Made by a program: the position numbers and the translations under genes | The notes under the pieces: model-generated | Told to the model about the DNA's origin: nothing | The model's database searches: none | Seen by the model: only the letters and a program-made list of their open reading frames with translations | Part shown: piece by piece, positions 48,069-58,500 of the stretch | Position numbering within the stretch: position 1 is the stretch's first letter | How the letters are laid out: every line of letters begins with the position of its first letter | Origin: Toxonevra muliebris | Taxonomy: Eukaryota; Arthropoda; Insecta; Diptera; Pallopteridae | Direction: 5' to 3' | DNA length: 64,000 nucleotides | Assembly (NCBI GenBank): GCA_963691655.1 | Contig: OY829329.1 | Coordinates: 64,102,852-64,166,851 of the forward strand

Positions 48069-48372
48069 AATTTAAATAAAAAAAAACCAATAAAGCTTAT
48101 CCTAAAATCGTCTTACAAGTCCAAAGTTAACCATCAAAGTTTAAGTCTAATAAGAATCGCATTTGATTTCACTGAGAAGTTCTAGAGTCAATCTCTAAAC
48201 TTAAACAACAAATCTCTAACTATCATCTAATGAAATTGTCACAGATAAATAGAGATCTAAGAAGTGTAAAGAAACCCTTCCAAGCCTGGTATAAATTTTA
48301 TATAGAAAGATCCCAGAGACCAAAGCAGTATTAGAGAACTACCCAAAAGTAGCATTTAATTTAAATTTAATT

Positions 48373-48493
48373 TCACTGAACTATTTAATGTCAAATTCAA
48401 ACAAATTTGCCAGCATGTAAACAAATTTCATATAGGAAATTTTCTCTTTCACTCTCTTTAACAAGGAATATGGCATAGTGAAAACCAAGCATT
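48373..48493. mobile_element. Short MITE, copy 2
   Basis: Shares with the element at 33238-33362 the interior TTTGCCAGCATGT.A.CAAA and TTTCATATAGGAAATT, and the right end AATATGGCATAGTGAAA. The left inverted end is disturbed by a short insertion (ACTGAACTATTTAATGTC). A weaker relative sits near 49215-49255 (GCCAACATGTTGGGAATTTC). Confidence 0.6.
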
Positions 48494-48724
48494 ATAAACA
48501 ATTTCTTCACAAAATGAGACAGTAATGAAATCCCTACAAAAAAATTTCAAAAAAAAAAATGCAGAATTTAGACACATTAAATGAGTATTAAACTCAAGTG
48601 CGGATTTAACTCGGTTAGAGAACTAAAAATCGTAAAAATTACTAGTGATTTTACTTAAATGTTTTTAAATTTTTTAATTAAAAGCAGATTTACCAACTGC
48701 TCTCTTAATTTTCTTTTTTTTATA

Positions 48725-49025
48725 CAGTTTTTCGGTCGGAAAGAGAAGGCGGAACTCAGTTAATGAATGAATTTTTGACTCTCTTTAATTGAGAGCGTAA
48801 AACTTCATATAAAAAAAAAAATGAAAAGAGAGGACCGCACTCAGTCGATTAATGAATTTTTGACTCTCTTTAATTGAGAGCGTAAAACTTCATATAAAAA
48901 AAATGAAAAGAGAGGACCGCACTCAGTCGATTAATTTGAATTTTTGACTCTCTTTAATTGAGAGCGTAAAACTTCATATAAAAACAAAAATGAAAAGAGA
49001 AGACGGCACTCAGTCGCTGAATACG
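48725..49025 (+). repeat. Tandem triplication of a palindrome-bearing unit (~83 bp)
   Basis: GACTCTCTTTAATTGAGAGC, GTAAAACTTCATATAAAA and AGAGAGGACCGCACTCAGTC recur in order three times (starting near 48777, 48860 and 48944), preceded by a partial unit. CTCTCTTTAATTGAGAG is itself an imperfect palindrome. A related single unit lies at 53040-53150, and a scrap at 61385-61420 (CCGAGTGCCGCACTCTCTTT). Confidence 0.8.
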
Positions 49026-50738
49026 CCTTTAGTCTTTATTGTTATTTTCCGACTACATAAAGCCATGACTAAATAAAGAGATGAGCTATTTAGAAGAAAG
49101 GTTTCTCTATTGGGTCTCTCATTCTATGTATATGAAAAAGAAAAGCAAGGTTGTATTTTATCTTACTTCAAAATGCATTTCACTTACTGAATTATATGGA
49201 GATGTGAAACTTTTACATTTTGCCAACATGTTGGGAATTTCGTATGGAAAATCCTCTATTACGAAAAATCAGGCATTATTTCCTTTTTTTAAATTTCATA
49301 TATATAGATAGAGTAATCGAAGGAAGGGTTCGAAGTGTCATGATCCTCGGGGCCTCACGCTTGAACAGATCTCACATTTGATTTATTAGGAATCTTTTTT
49401 TGTTATCTGAATATCTGAAAAATGGATAATTTGTAAGGAACGGTTTTTCATATGTATTTATTTTTGCAATAAATTTAATTTGTCAAAATTTTTACTTAAT
49501 TTTTCATTTGTTGAATTCATTTAAGCTCTTATGTTTTCTTTATGCCGTAACAACAACAAAACTACTACCAAAAATTTAACCCCATGTTGAGAATTACACA
49601 TTAACTCACAGTCAATATCATAAGAAAGAACAAATACAAAATAATAATCGTGTTTTGTATCTAAATTTGTACACATTATTTAAATCTTAATAAAATTTAT
49701 AGTTATGACTTTTGCAGCAACAGCATCAGAAGCACTAGCAGCACTTGACACAGCATAGGAAGAATAGTTGGGGAAGAAAAGAGAAAGAAAGAGAGTGACA
49801 GAGAGGCAAGAAGGAGAACATAAGCAGTATTTGCAGTAGTAGTATCTAATATTGGCTGCTGCTTTATAAATGCTTCAAAAAAAAAAGTACACGAGGCAGT
49901 TTAAAATTGAAAATTCAAACGCCATGGCCGCCACATCATGTGCTTCATAAAATGCTTTTGTTGGACTACCCGAAAAATTAATAGCAAAAAATCAGAAAAA
50001 AAAAAACAAAAAATTAACTCAAGTACTATAAAATACAATTGAAGATGCTTTTTTTTGAATTTTTTTTGATTTAGGAACCCCTTTGATTTTCCGGCGCATG
50101 TTTCTTGCTGGTTTTTAAATTTGCGAGCGAGTTTATAAATTCTCTAGAGAAGTGTAGGGTAGAAGGAGTAGAGTGTTGTGTACTTGCGCCATTTGGTTAA
50201 TTGATTTCATCATTTCTTTTATGTACTGCATATGTATATTCAAATAAATGTACAAAATTCTCAAGTTGTGCGAATCCGATTGGGAGAATTTAAATTTCAA
50301 TTCCAATTCAATGTTTGTTTTATTTTGAAGAAGCTGCATTGTTTTTTATTAATATTTGTCTGGCGGTATTTTGATTTTGCGAATCACAGTTCCAAAACAA
50401 TTATGTTGAATATATACAATGAATGAATGAGTGAATGAATTGTACTTGCGCGTTTTATGATGATGATGATTATTATTATTATTACTTTTATTATTGAATG
50501 CCACTCACGTTGTTTGTATGTCGTTTTGATTGAGGCAAAACGTTTTTATTATTATTATTTCTTTTTTTTTCATTTTTATTAAAATGATTAACCCACATAT
50601 GAACACATGCACATATGTATGAATATTAAATAAACTGAAGGGGGCCTGGCTGTTTATAGCTTATAGACAACTGCTGCGCTATGTACATAAATTCATAAAT
50701 CGTATTGCACTTACATATGTATGTATGCAGTAATTGAC
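49026..50738. other. No gene recognised
   Basis: AT-rich with poly-A/T. The frame at 49081-49311 is open for 76 codons but resembles no family I know, and its sequence is close to degraded MITE material. CAA/CAG words occur near 49720-49850. Confidence 0.4.
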
Positions 50739-50939
50739 ATCCCAGTTGAACTTAGGTGGATCATAGGAGTAATCATTGAGCGGTCCAAAGCGAGTGATAG
50801 ATTACTCCCTAATGCTCCAGCACTCATGTATTTTCCACTCGTTTGTAGCATTGCATATCCTAGAGCATGGAGTACTCGCTTTAACCTCCAAAGGAGGACA
50901 CGATTACGAGCATGAGTTCACTTGCATCTGAGGTCAAAA

Positions 50940-51610
50940 ACAGACAAAACTTTAGGCAAAAAACTTAGACCAAACTTCAAAGCAAAATTCAGACAAAAAG
51001 TTAGATCAAAACTTAGGCAAACATCAGACGCAAGTTCAGACCCAAACTCAAACCAAAATCCAGGTCAAAATTCAGACTAAGCCCCAGTCTAAAATTTAGA
51101 CCAAAACTGAAGTCAAAATCAAACTAAAGTTAGATCAATAATGAGACTAAAACTCAGGCCAAGATCTGAACTAAAATCAGACTAAATATCAGGTAAAAAT
51201 TGGGGTTAAAACTCGGGAAAAAAAATTCAAACCAATTACTCGGACCAAAATTAAACAAAGTCGCTGGCTAAAATCAGGCTAAAATTCAGACCAAAATTTA
51301 GATTAAAATTCAATCCAAAAGTCAGATCAAAACGCAGGCAAAAATCAGACTTAAATTCAAACCCATATTCAGACCAAAACTGAGATTAAAACTCACGCCA
51401 CAACTTAGATCAACACCCAGGTCAAATTTTCAAACCAAATCCTAGTCTAAAATTTAGACCACAACTGAAGCCAAAATCTGACTAAAATTAGACCAAACCT
51501 CAGGCCAATATTTTGTTTAAAATTCGGGCCAAAATCAGATCCAAAATTTGTATCAAAACTCGAAAAATATTCAGACTAATACTCAGACCAAAATTAGACT
51601 AAATCGTAGG
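50940..51610 (+). repeat. GACCAAAATTCA minisatellite, array 1
   Basis: Short units of 11-22 bases around GACCAAAATTCA, GATCAAAACT and GACTAAAATC. Long stretches can be aligned word-for-word with positions 55050-55680, so the two arrays share order as well as unit. The right end is cut by the mariner insertion at 51651. Confidence 0.85.
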
Positions 51611-51652
51611 CCGAAACCTCCAAAAGAGAACGCGATTGAAGTTTCTCGTTTA

Positions 51653-52545
51653 CCACCTTGATCAAAAAGTTCCCGGAATAATCACCGTGTGACGCTGCCA
51701 TCGTTCCGATTTGAGTTATGTTTTTTAAGTTAAGTTGGTACATCTGTTGTTGATATTCTCTCTAAATCTTAGCGTCATAGTTTGACATTTGCAAAAATTA
51801 CGTAGCCAAGAGTACATCTATCTCTATGTGTGTTGGCGATTTTTTACAATTTTATTAAATTGAATTGTAATAATGGAATTGGAATGGAAAATGGAATAAT
51901 TGGAAATGTTGGAAAAGTGTTTCGGCAACGATTCTCTAAAGAAAACGTTCGTTTACCAATGGCACGAGCGGTTCAAAAGTGGTCGTGAGTCAATCGAAGA
52001 TAATGAACACAGTGGCAGACCATCGACATCGAAAACCGACGAAAACGTTGATAAAGTAAACGAAATTTTGGTCAGTAACCACAAATTAACCATCAGAGAG
52101 TATTATTTGGGCGCTATGAGGCGTTTGCGTGAAGCAATTCGCCGAAAGAGACCAGAATTGTGGATTTTGCACCATGATAACGCACCGTCGCACAGTGCCA
52201 TCATTATTCGTAATTTTTTGACAAAAAATGCAACAAATACCATCCAACAGCCACCGAATTCACCTGATTTGGCTCCCTGTGACTTCTTTCTGTTCAATCG
52301 CGTTTAAAAACCATTACGGGGAACGCGTTTCAGCAGCCGAGAGGAAGTAATGGAAAAATCGCAGGAAGCACTGATGGACATACCGAAAACCGAATATAAA
52401 AAATGTTTCGAGGATTGGATCAAGCGCTGGCATAAGTGTGTTGCAGTCGATGGGGATTACTTTGAAGGAGACAATATAGATTCAGATGAATAAACTTGTA
52501 TTTTTATTTTCTGAATAAATTCCGGGAACTTTTTGATCAAGGTGG
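51653..52545 (+). mobile_element. Internally deleted mariner, 893 bp, perfect 27-bp TIRs
   Basis: The inverted ends CCACCTTGATCAAAAAGTTC... (51653-51679) and their exact complement (52519-52545) agree over 27 bases. TA stands outside both ends (51651-51652 and 52546-52547). A full-length relative should be about 1.3 kb. The transposase frame inside is missing its middle. Perfect ends suggest a fairly young insertion. Confidence 0.92.
51900..52493 (+). pseudogene. Mariner transposase remnant lacking its middle
   Basis: The frame begins within the N-terminal region (KCFGNDSLKKTFVYQWHERF, the first helix-turn-helix) and reaches NHKLTIREYYLGAMRRLREA near 52085-52130. The second HTH and the first catalytic Asp, which belong between TIRE and the MRRLREAIRRKRPELW block, are gone, so the join at about 52103 marks an internal deletion of roughly 400 bases. 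The second Asp (ILHHDNAPSH) and the third (NSPDLAPCDFFLF) remain. A TAA stop at 52305-52307 interrupts the frame, after which it continues in phase to the C-terminal block with KCFEDWIKRWHKCV and AVDGDYFEGD and ends at 52491-52493. It cannot make active transposase. Confidence 0.88.
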
Positions 52546-52605
52546 TATTGCTCCTTTTGGATGAATGAAATCATTGAGGAGTACTCATTATTTGTGCAAC
52601 TGGGA

Positions 52606-53030
52606 TTATTTTTATTACTATACTTAAGTATTATGACTACTAAATGTAACTACTTTAATTGCACTTCACTAAGAAAATTCATTAAAAATTATTTTATATT
52701 CAATTAAATTTTTTACTTACATGCCAAATTTTTATTTTTTAATTTCAAATTGAATTAGCTGATTTTGTTTCTGCAGATGTCTTTAATTTTTTTATTTAAT
52801 TTAATTTCTTCTTTAAGGACAGACAAGTTTTTTGTTTGAAAAATATGCTGCAATTAAAAAAACATAAATGTGTTATTAATTAATTTCAGTAATTAATGGA
52901 ATGTTTTATTTAAAAAAAAATCGTTTTAGTTATGGAAAATTTGGTATTTTTATTAAAAGAAGGAAGTTTTTATAAATTGCTCATTTCTACTGAATTGATA
53001 ACTTAATTTTGTGGATATTGAAAGAGTTTT
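52606..53030. other. No gene recognised
   Basis: AT-rich, with runs such as TTTAATTTTTTTATTTAA and no repeat structure noted. Confidence 0.35.
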
Positions 53031-53035
53031 ACTTA

Positions 53036-53150
53036 CTTTCGTTTCTTTTTATATGAAGTTTTTCGCTCTCTCGAATTGAGATCGTAGAAACTTCATATAA
53101 AAAAAAAACGAAAAGAGAGTGTGGCACTCGGTTTGTAAATTCACCTTAAC
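53036..53150. mobile_element. Short palindromic MITE-like unit related to the 48.7-kb repeat
   Basis: TTTTTATATGAAGTTT is inverted as AAACTTCATATAAAAA, bracketing GCTCTCTCGAATTGAGATCG. AAAAGAGAGTGTGGCACTCGG follows, matching AGAGAGGACCGCACTCAGTC in the triplicated unit at 48725-49025. Confidence 0.6.
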
Positions 53151-54829
53151 TCTCTCTCTCTCCTTCTCTCTCACACACTTACTCTCAATGGCAACAGCTG
53201 TGATTGGTCAATTGAGATCACAGCATATTTGCTCTCAGTGCATAACAAATCTTTTAAATTGTTAATTTCAATTCATTTCATTAAAATATTATTCCTCCAG
53301 AAATTTGTGCTGAATTTCTGTTAATTTCAGAATAAATATCTACTGATTTATATCAAATATTCAACACATTTTATTTCCAGCAAAATATTTCTTTCAACTC
53401 AAAGATAATAAATGAGAGATAATGCCAATGATGTTGAAATATGCTTTTGACACGTTAGACAAATACATTTAAAACCCATCATTATTTACTCAAAAAAATA
53501 ATACAAAAAATTTATAAGTATCCTATTAAAAATAGGATACAAAAAAAAAATAAAAAAAAATATATATACAAAATAAAAGCGAAAAAAAGGAAAAAATTAA
53601 AAGAAAAAAGGCGCAACAGCAACTTCAATTGTTAAAAGTCATACTCTTAAGTACTTTACTTTGAAGCTAAAGCAATTCTTCATTTCATCCCTATGCACAT
53701 ATGAAAAACTGAAGTGGTTTTTTCTTCATTACATGCAATTCAAAGTAAAAGTAATTTTGAAAAAATAATAAAAAGAAAAAAAAAATATCCTTTTTGAAAA
53801 AATAACAATTTAAGTAAATAGCATTTTGCTCTTCTCACTGACTGAAAATAATTTCACAAAAAAAAAAAAAAAAAAAACAATTTTAAAAAATTACATATGC
53901 GCGCAATTTAGCACGGTTACTTCACTCGTATCTCCTTCATCTTCTCCTCATCTTCTTTTTACAATGTCATCGTTATGTGTAGTACCCAAAATTTATTTTA
54001 GGGATTAAAAATAATAATAAGAAAGAAATCTATTTGAAACCTATTTCATTTTCGAATGAGGGCGGCAACACTTCAACATTAGGAGAGAATAATAAAAGAA
54101 GAAGGGAATTGCTATTCGGCCAAGTGCGCAAGCAATCAACAATTGCAGGTAGATATAAATTCGAACGCACTAAACCAATATTCGTACGCATGCGCAGGTA
54201 TTCAGTTTTATCGCACATTTTTATTTTACTTTTTACTTCTTTTCAAAATCTTTGACTTTAACACGCTCAAACAATCACATTTCAGAATTTTATATGTTGG
54301 TTATAAATCGTAATACAATTTTTGGGTAATAAATTTTAATAAAATCGACACATTTATCGCTCCAAATAAAATTGAAGATTTTGTAGTTTTGTTTTTTTTT
54401 TTTTTGTTTCGATTGAAATTGTATTTTTTTTTTGTTTTTTTATTTTTTACTTACTTTAATACAATTCTATAATTTTTGATATAAATCGTGGGCAAATCTT
54501 TAAACGTTCCAATTGAAAAGAGTATGGGTATAACAAAAGAAATCTGCCGCGCTCGCTGGCTGGTTACATTGAAATATGTTGTTAGAATCATCAAATTACA
54601 TACATAGAAAATAAAGTAGAGCGTAGTAGTTACCTTCTGTTCAACGTGCATTAATAAATTGATACTTATATGTTAAATATAAATACGTAGCTAGAAATAT
54701 TACTTGCATAATAAAAAACATCTGGTCGATTTTATGTGGATTCTTTTACATATACTTATGAAATTTGTTTAAGGTTTATAAAAAATGTTGTCTAGAAGAG
54801 AAAAATCTCTACAAAATAATTAAAATCCA
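53151..54829. other. AT-rich non-coding region
   Basis: (CT)n words at 53152-53185, poly-A tracts near 53540-53620 and 53850-53880. The frames at 54034-54255 and 54451-54651 have no resemblance I recognise. Confidence 0.35.
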
Positions 54830-56240
54830 GTCTAACCATTTCGGAGGAAAACTCAAACCAATCGGACTAAAATTCAAGTCGAAAACGAAACCAAAACATA
54901 GACCAAAACTTAGGTCATAGTCGTATTAAAATTCAGACCACAACTTAGACTAAAATCTAAACAGATTTCAGACCCAAACTCAGTTTAGACCGAAACTGAT
55001 AATAAAACTAGTCTTAAAATCAGATCAAAACTGAGGTCAAAAACAGACCGAATTTTGGGCAAAATCTTAGACCAAATTTCAAAGCAAAATTCAGACCAAA
55101 AGTCAGATCAAAACTCAGGCGAAAATCAGACCCAGACTCAAACTAAAATCCAGGTCAAAATTCAGACTAAACCACAGTCTAAAATTAGGACCAAACTGAA
55201 GTCAAAATCGGACTAAGATTAGACCAAATCTCAGATTCAATATTGAGACTAAAACTCAGTCCAAACTCCAGATCAAAACCAGACTAAATACAAGGTAAAA
55301 ATTTGGATTAAAGCTCGGAAAAAAATTCAAACCAGTACTCAGACCAAAATTAAACTAAGTCGCAGGCTAAAATTCAGACCAAAATTTAGATTAAAATTCA
55401 GACCAAAACTGAGATCAAAGATAGACAAAAATTCGGTCCAAACTTCAGAGTAAAATTCAGACCAAAAGTCAGATCAAAACTCAGGCCAAAATCTGACTCA
55501 AATTCAGGCCCGAATTCAGACCAAAACTGAGATTAAAACTCACGTCAAAACTTAGATCAACACCCAGGTGAAAATTTCAGACGAAATCCTAATCTAAAAT
55601 TTAGACCAAAACTGAAGCCGAAATTTGACTTAAATTTGGTAATAGGCCAATATTTAGTTTAAAATTCGGGCCAAAATCAGACTAAATATCAGGCTAAAAT
55701 TTGGATCAAAACTCGGAAAAAATCCAGACCAATACTCAGACCAAAATTAGACTAAAATTCAGACCAAAATTTAGGACAAAAATTTGGACCAAAACTTAGA
55801 CCAAACTTCAGAGCAAAATTCAGGTTAAAACAGGCTAAAACTTAGGTCAAAATTCAGACCAAGTCTCAATCTAAAATTTAGACCAAAACTCAAGCCGAAA
55901 TCGAACTAAAATTATACCAAACATCAGATCAATATTTAGGCTAAATTGCTGGCCAAAATCGGACTAATGCTCAGACCAAAATTCATAAGAAAATTTAGAC
56001 CAAAACTCAGACTGTAATTCAGATCAAAACTGAGGCAAAAATACTACCAAAATTCTAACCAAACATGTGGTCAAGATGCAGACCAAAATTCAAGCCAAAA
56101 CTCAGACTGTAATTCAGACTGTAATTCAGATCACAATTCAGATCAAAACTGAGGCAAAAATCCTACCAAAATTCAGACCAAACGTGTGGTCAAGATTCAG
56201 ACCAAAATTCAAGTCATTATCAGATTAAAATTCAGGACGA
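54830..56240 (+). repeat. GACCAAAATTCA minisatellite, array 2 (larger)
   Basis: About 1.4 kb of the same short-unit family as array 1, with a higher-order pattern. The phrase TCTAAAATTTAGACCAAAACT (or close variants) returns near 55170, 55590 and 55870. A local duplication at 56030-56220 repeats the AAACTGAGGCAAAAAT.CTACCAAAATTC and GTGTGGTCAAGAT phrases. No open frame is supported. Confidence 0.88.
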
Positions 56241-56740
56241 TATCTCGAAAAATCAAACAAAATGTTTCTTATGTTATTAAATATTTTTTGAGGTGGAAAG
56301 CAGCTCTCATATTCTACCTCTGCCTTCATCACAGAACACAATCATTGCTTGTTCGCAGTCAAAGCTGGTTAAATTCAATAACATTACAATCCCAATTTCA
56401 ATTCCAGGGAATTTGTAATTGGTACTTTTTGTTTTCAATTCCTTAGTAATGGAATTTTTTAATTCCTAGGTAATGGGGTTGAAAAAACTAAAATGAGTCT
56501 CTTCTACACTAGTCACATGATGTGATACATACTTTACATATTGTTGTTTACTTCATTAAAAAAGATTTCGTTTTTATATTCCAAAAAGGGCAAAGCCCAT
56601 GTGTTTTTTTTTTGGAATTCTTCATATTCTATTCAATTTTAATTAGGAAAGAATAAATTTTAAACTAAAATAAGCTATACAATAAAAAATATAATAAATT
56701 AAAACAATTTTTGATATATTTCATTGATTACATTGATATA
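56241..56740. other. No gene recognised
   Basis: Ordinary AT-rich sequence following array 2, with no clear repeat. Confidence 0.35.
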
Positions 56741-56744
56741 TAAA

Positions 56745-57125
56745 TTATGTGTTGCATACTTTTGGGCTTGTTGTGTCTAATTTTTAATATTAATAATTCA
56801 CCTTTCTTAGTCTGTTTATACTAATAATAAGACAGCATACTTTCGGGGTGCAATTTACCAACCTTTACCGGACGGTACTAAAGTTTGAATGGACAATCAC
56901 AATAATTACATACTAAATAATAAAAGTGCGGTATACTTTTAGACCCATTTTTTAATATTGAAAATTTCACCTTAATCTATTTGAATTAATAATAAGACAG
57001 CATACTTTCGGGGTGCGATTCATTACCCTTCACCTGGCGGTACTAAAGCTTAGTATAACCGGCTCTATATTTACAGACGAAATAATAAATATGCGGTATA
57101 CTTTTAGGGTTCTAGTTTTATTATA
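56745..57125 (+). repeat. ~165-bp tandem repeat, about 2.5 units
   Basis: AATAATAAGACAGCATACTT with TCGGGGTGCRATT begins at 56823 and at 56988 (period 165). The preceding partner GTGTTGCATACTTTTGGGC near 56750 and the later GCGGTATACTTTTAG near 56930 and 57090 keep the same spacing. Confidence 0.8.
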
Positions 57126-57144
57126 AAAAATCCACGTATCTTAA

Positions 57145-58500
57145 CACTCTAGTTCCCAAATTTTTTATTGAAAAAAAAAAACCGGCGTAAAAATCATAAA
57201 TTGATTTAAAAACCACCAAAAAAAAACTAATGGGAGTGGTTTTATGAGGTGGGAAAGTTTGAACGCTTAAAATTATTTGTTTTTAAATGAGCTTTATATC
57301 AATTTGTCTTAAGTAATTAAATATTTTATATAAAAAATTTAAATTCTCAGCTATTCAAAGCTAGTTTTTTTTATCTCGATAGTATGACGGGAAGTATTTT
57401 ATTTATTTTTTTATTTATTTTTAGTCCAGTCATTATAAAGATTTATTTATTTTTTTATTTATTTATTTCAAAGCATTCCTAATGCCACAAGATTTACATC
57501 TTATATATGTATTACAGGCATTAGTTACATATATGAATTTTTAAGATTAGATTTAAGTAAAAATAAAACAATTAATTAAAGAAAAGATTTACATCATAAA
57601 AATTCTGAACTGAGATTTTTTTTCAGTAACTGTTAGTGAGGGTATGATAGATTCAAGAACCACAAAAATTAGTCTTGGCGTTGCAGAGCGACCCTCCCAA
57701 AAAATCCCCCCTTTGGCGAAAAAAGCCTTTTTTTTTACTAATAACTGGTTAACCGTTGGAGATATCAAAAAATTGCTTGCCACAAAAAAAAAGCTTGAGT
57801 GATTTTCTAAAAAAAAATATTTTTTTTTGTAATTCATAGTTTTCGAGATATTCAATATTTAAGAAATTTCAAATTTAGTACTTTGGATGTACTGTGGATT
57901 CGCGCGCATCTTTGTTTATTTGAATTTTTGAGTGCTGAGCCTATAGAAAAAATTGAATTACTCGAAAACCAAACAAGCTAAGAAGAAAAATCAAAAAGTT
58001 GTTTGAAGAGGATTTAAAGTTCAACATCCTCAGCCATTTTCATTGACAACGGATAATTTTTTGTATACAAAAATAACAATATAGTATAGTTGTCTGTTGG
58101 TTTTTACTACTTTTACTATTTACAGGCCAAATAAAAATAACTGGTTTCACTATTTGTTATAAATGTATTATCTTTTAGTTTAAGACATTACTTCTGAAAA
58201 TCCTGTAAAAGTTAGAAATAAAAAAATTTACATTTAGCTATTTTATCAGCAAATTAAAGATGGCCGAATTTTTGAGAAGATTCGCTAAATGTGAAAAAAA
58301 TTGCACTTTTTACTCTACTGACTGTGCTATTTTATCTCAAATACAATCAAAATAATTAATTTTCATATTTTTCATAAATTTTTTACTTTGACTGCCGCTA
58401 ACTTTTGTAATATGCATCATAGCTCATAACTAATGCATTTTTTTTTAAAAGCTTGTGAATCATTCTAACAAAATTTTATTTTTTTTTCAAATATTTCGGT
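57145..58500. mobile_element. Second copy of the piggyBac-like MITE family, with an internal ~900-bp block
   Basis: TTAA at 57141-57144 precedes CACTCTAGTTCCCAAA, matching the right end of the 25711-26224 element read in reverse. Positions 57145-57415 align with that copy read backwards (AAGTTTGAACGCTTAAAA, TATCAATTTGT.TTAAGTA, TTAAATATTTTATATAAAA, then the GAAGTATTTTATTTATT edge). Positions 58325-58460 align with the rest (TTATCTCAAATACAATC, AATAATTAATTTTC, GACTG.CGCTAACTTTTGTA, ATAGCTCATAACTGATGCAT-like). Between them is about 900 bases absent from the shorter copy. The expected right terminus is degraded. Confidence 0.65.

Larger units (their letters stand above)
50739..52605. mobile_element. 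Possible mobile unit carrying the minisatellite, interrupted by a mariner
   Basis: ATCCCAGTTGAAC at 50739 and, inverted, GTGCAACTGGGAT ending at 52605 give a 12-of-13 match at the ends. Inside the left end is about 190 bases of non-repetitive sequence, then the minisatellite (50940-51610), then the mariner insertion, then about 60 bases. No target duplication was found, so the outer boundaries are provisional. Confidence 0.35.
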
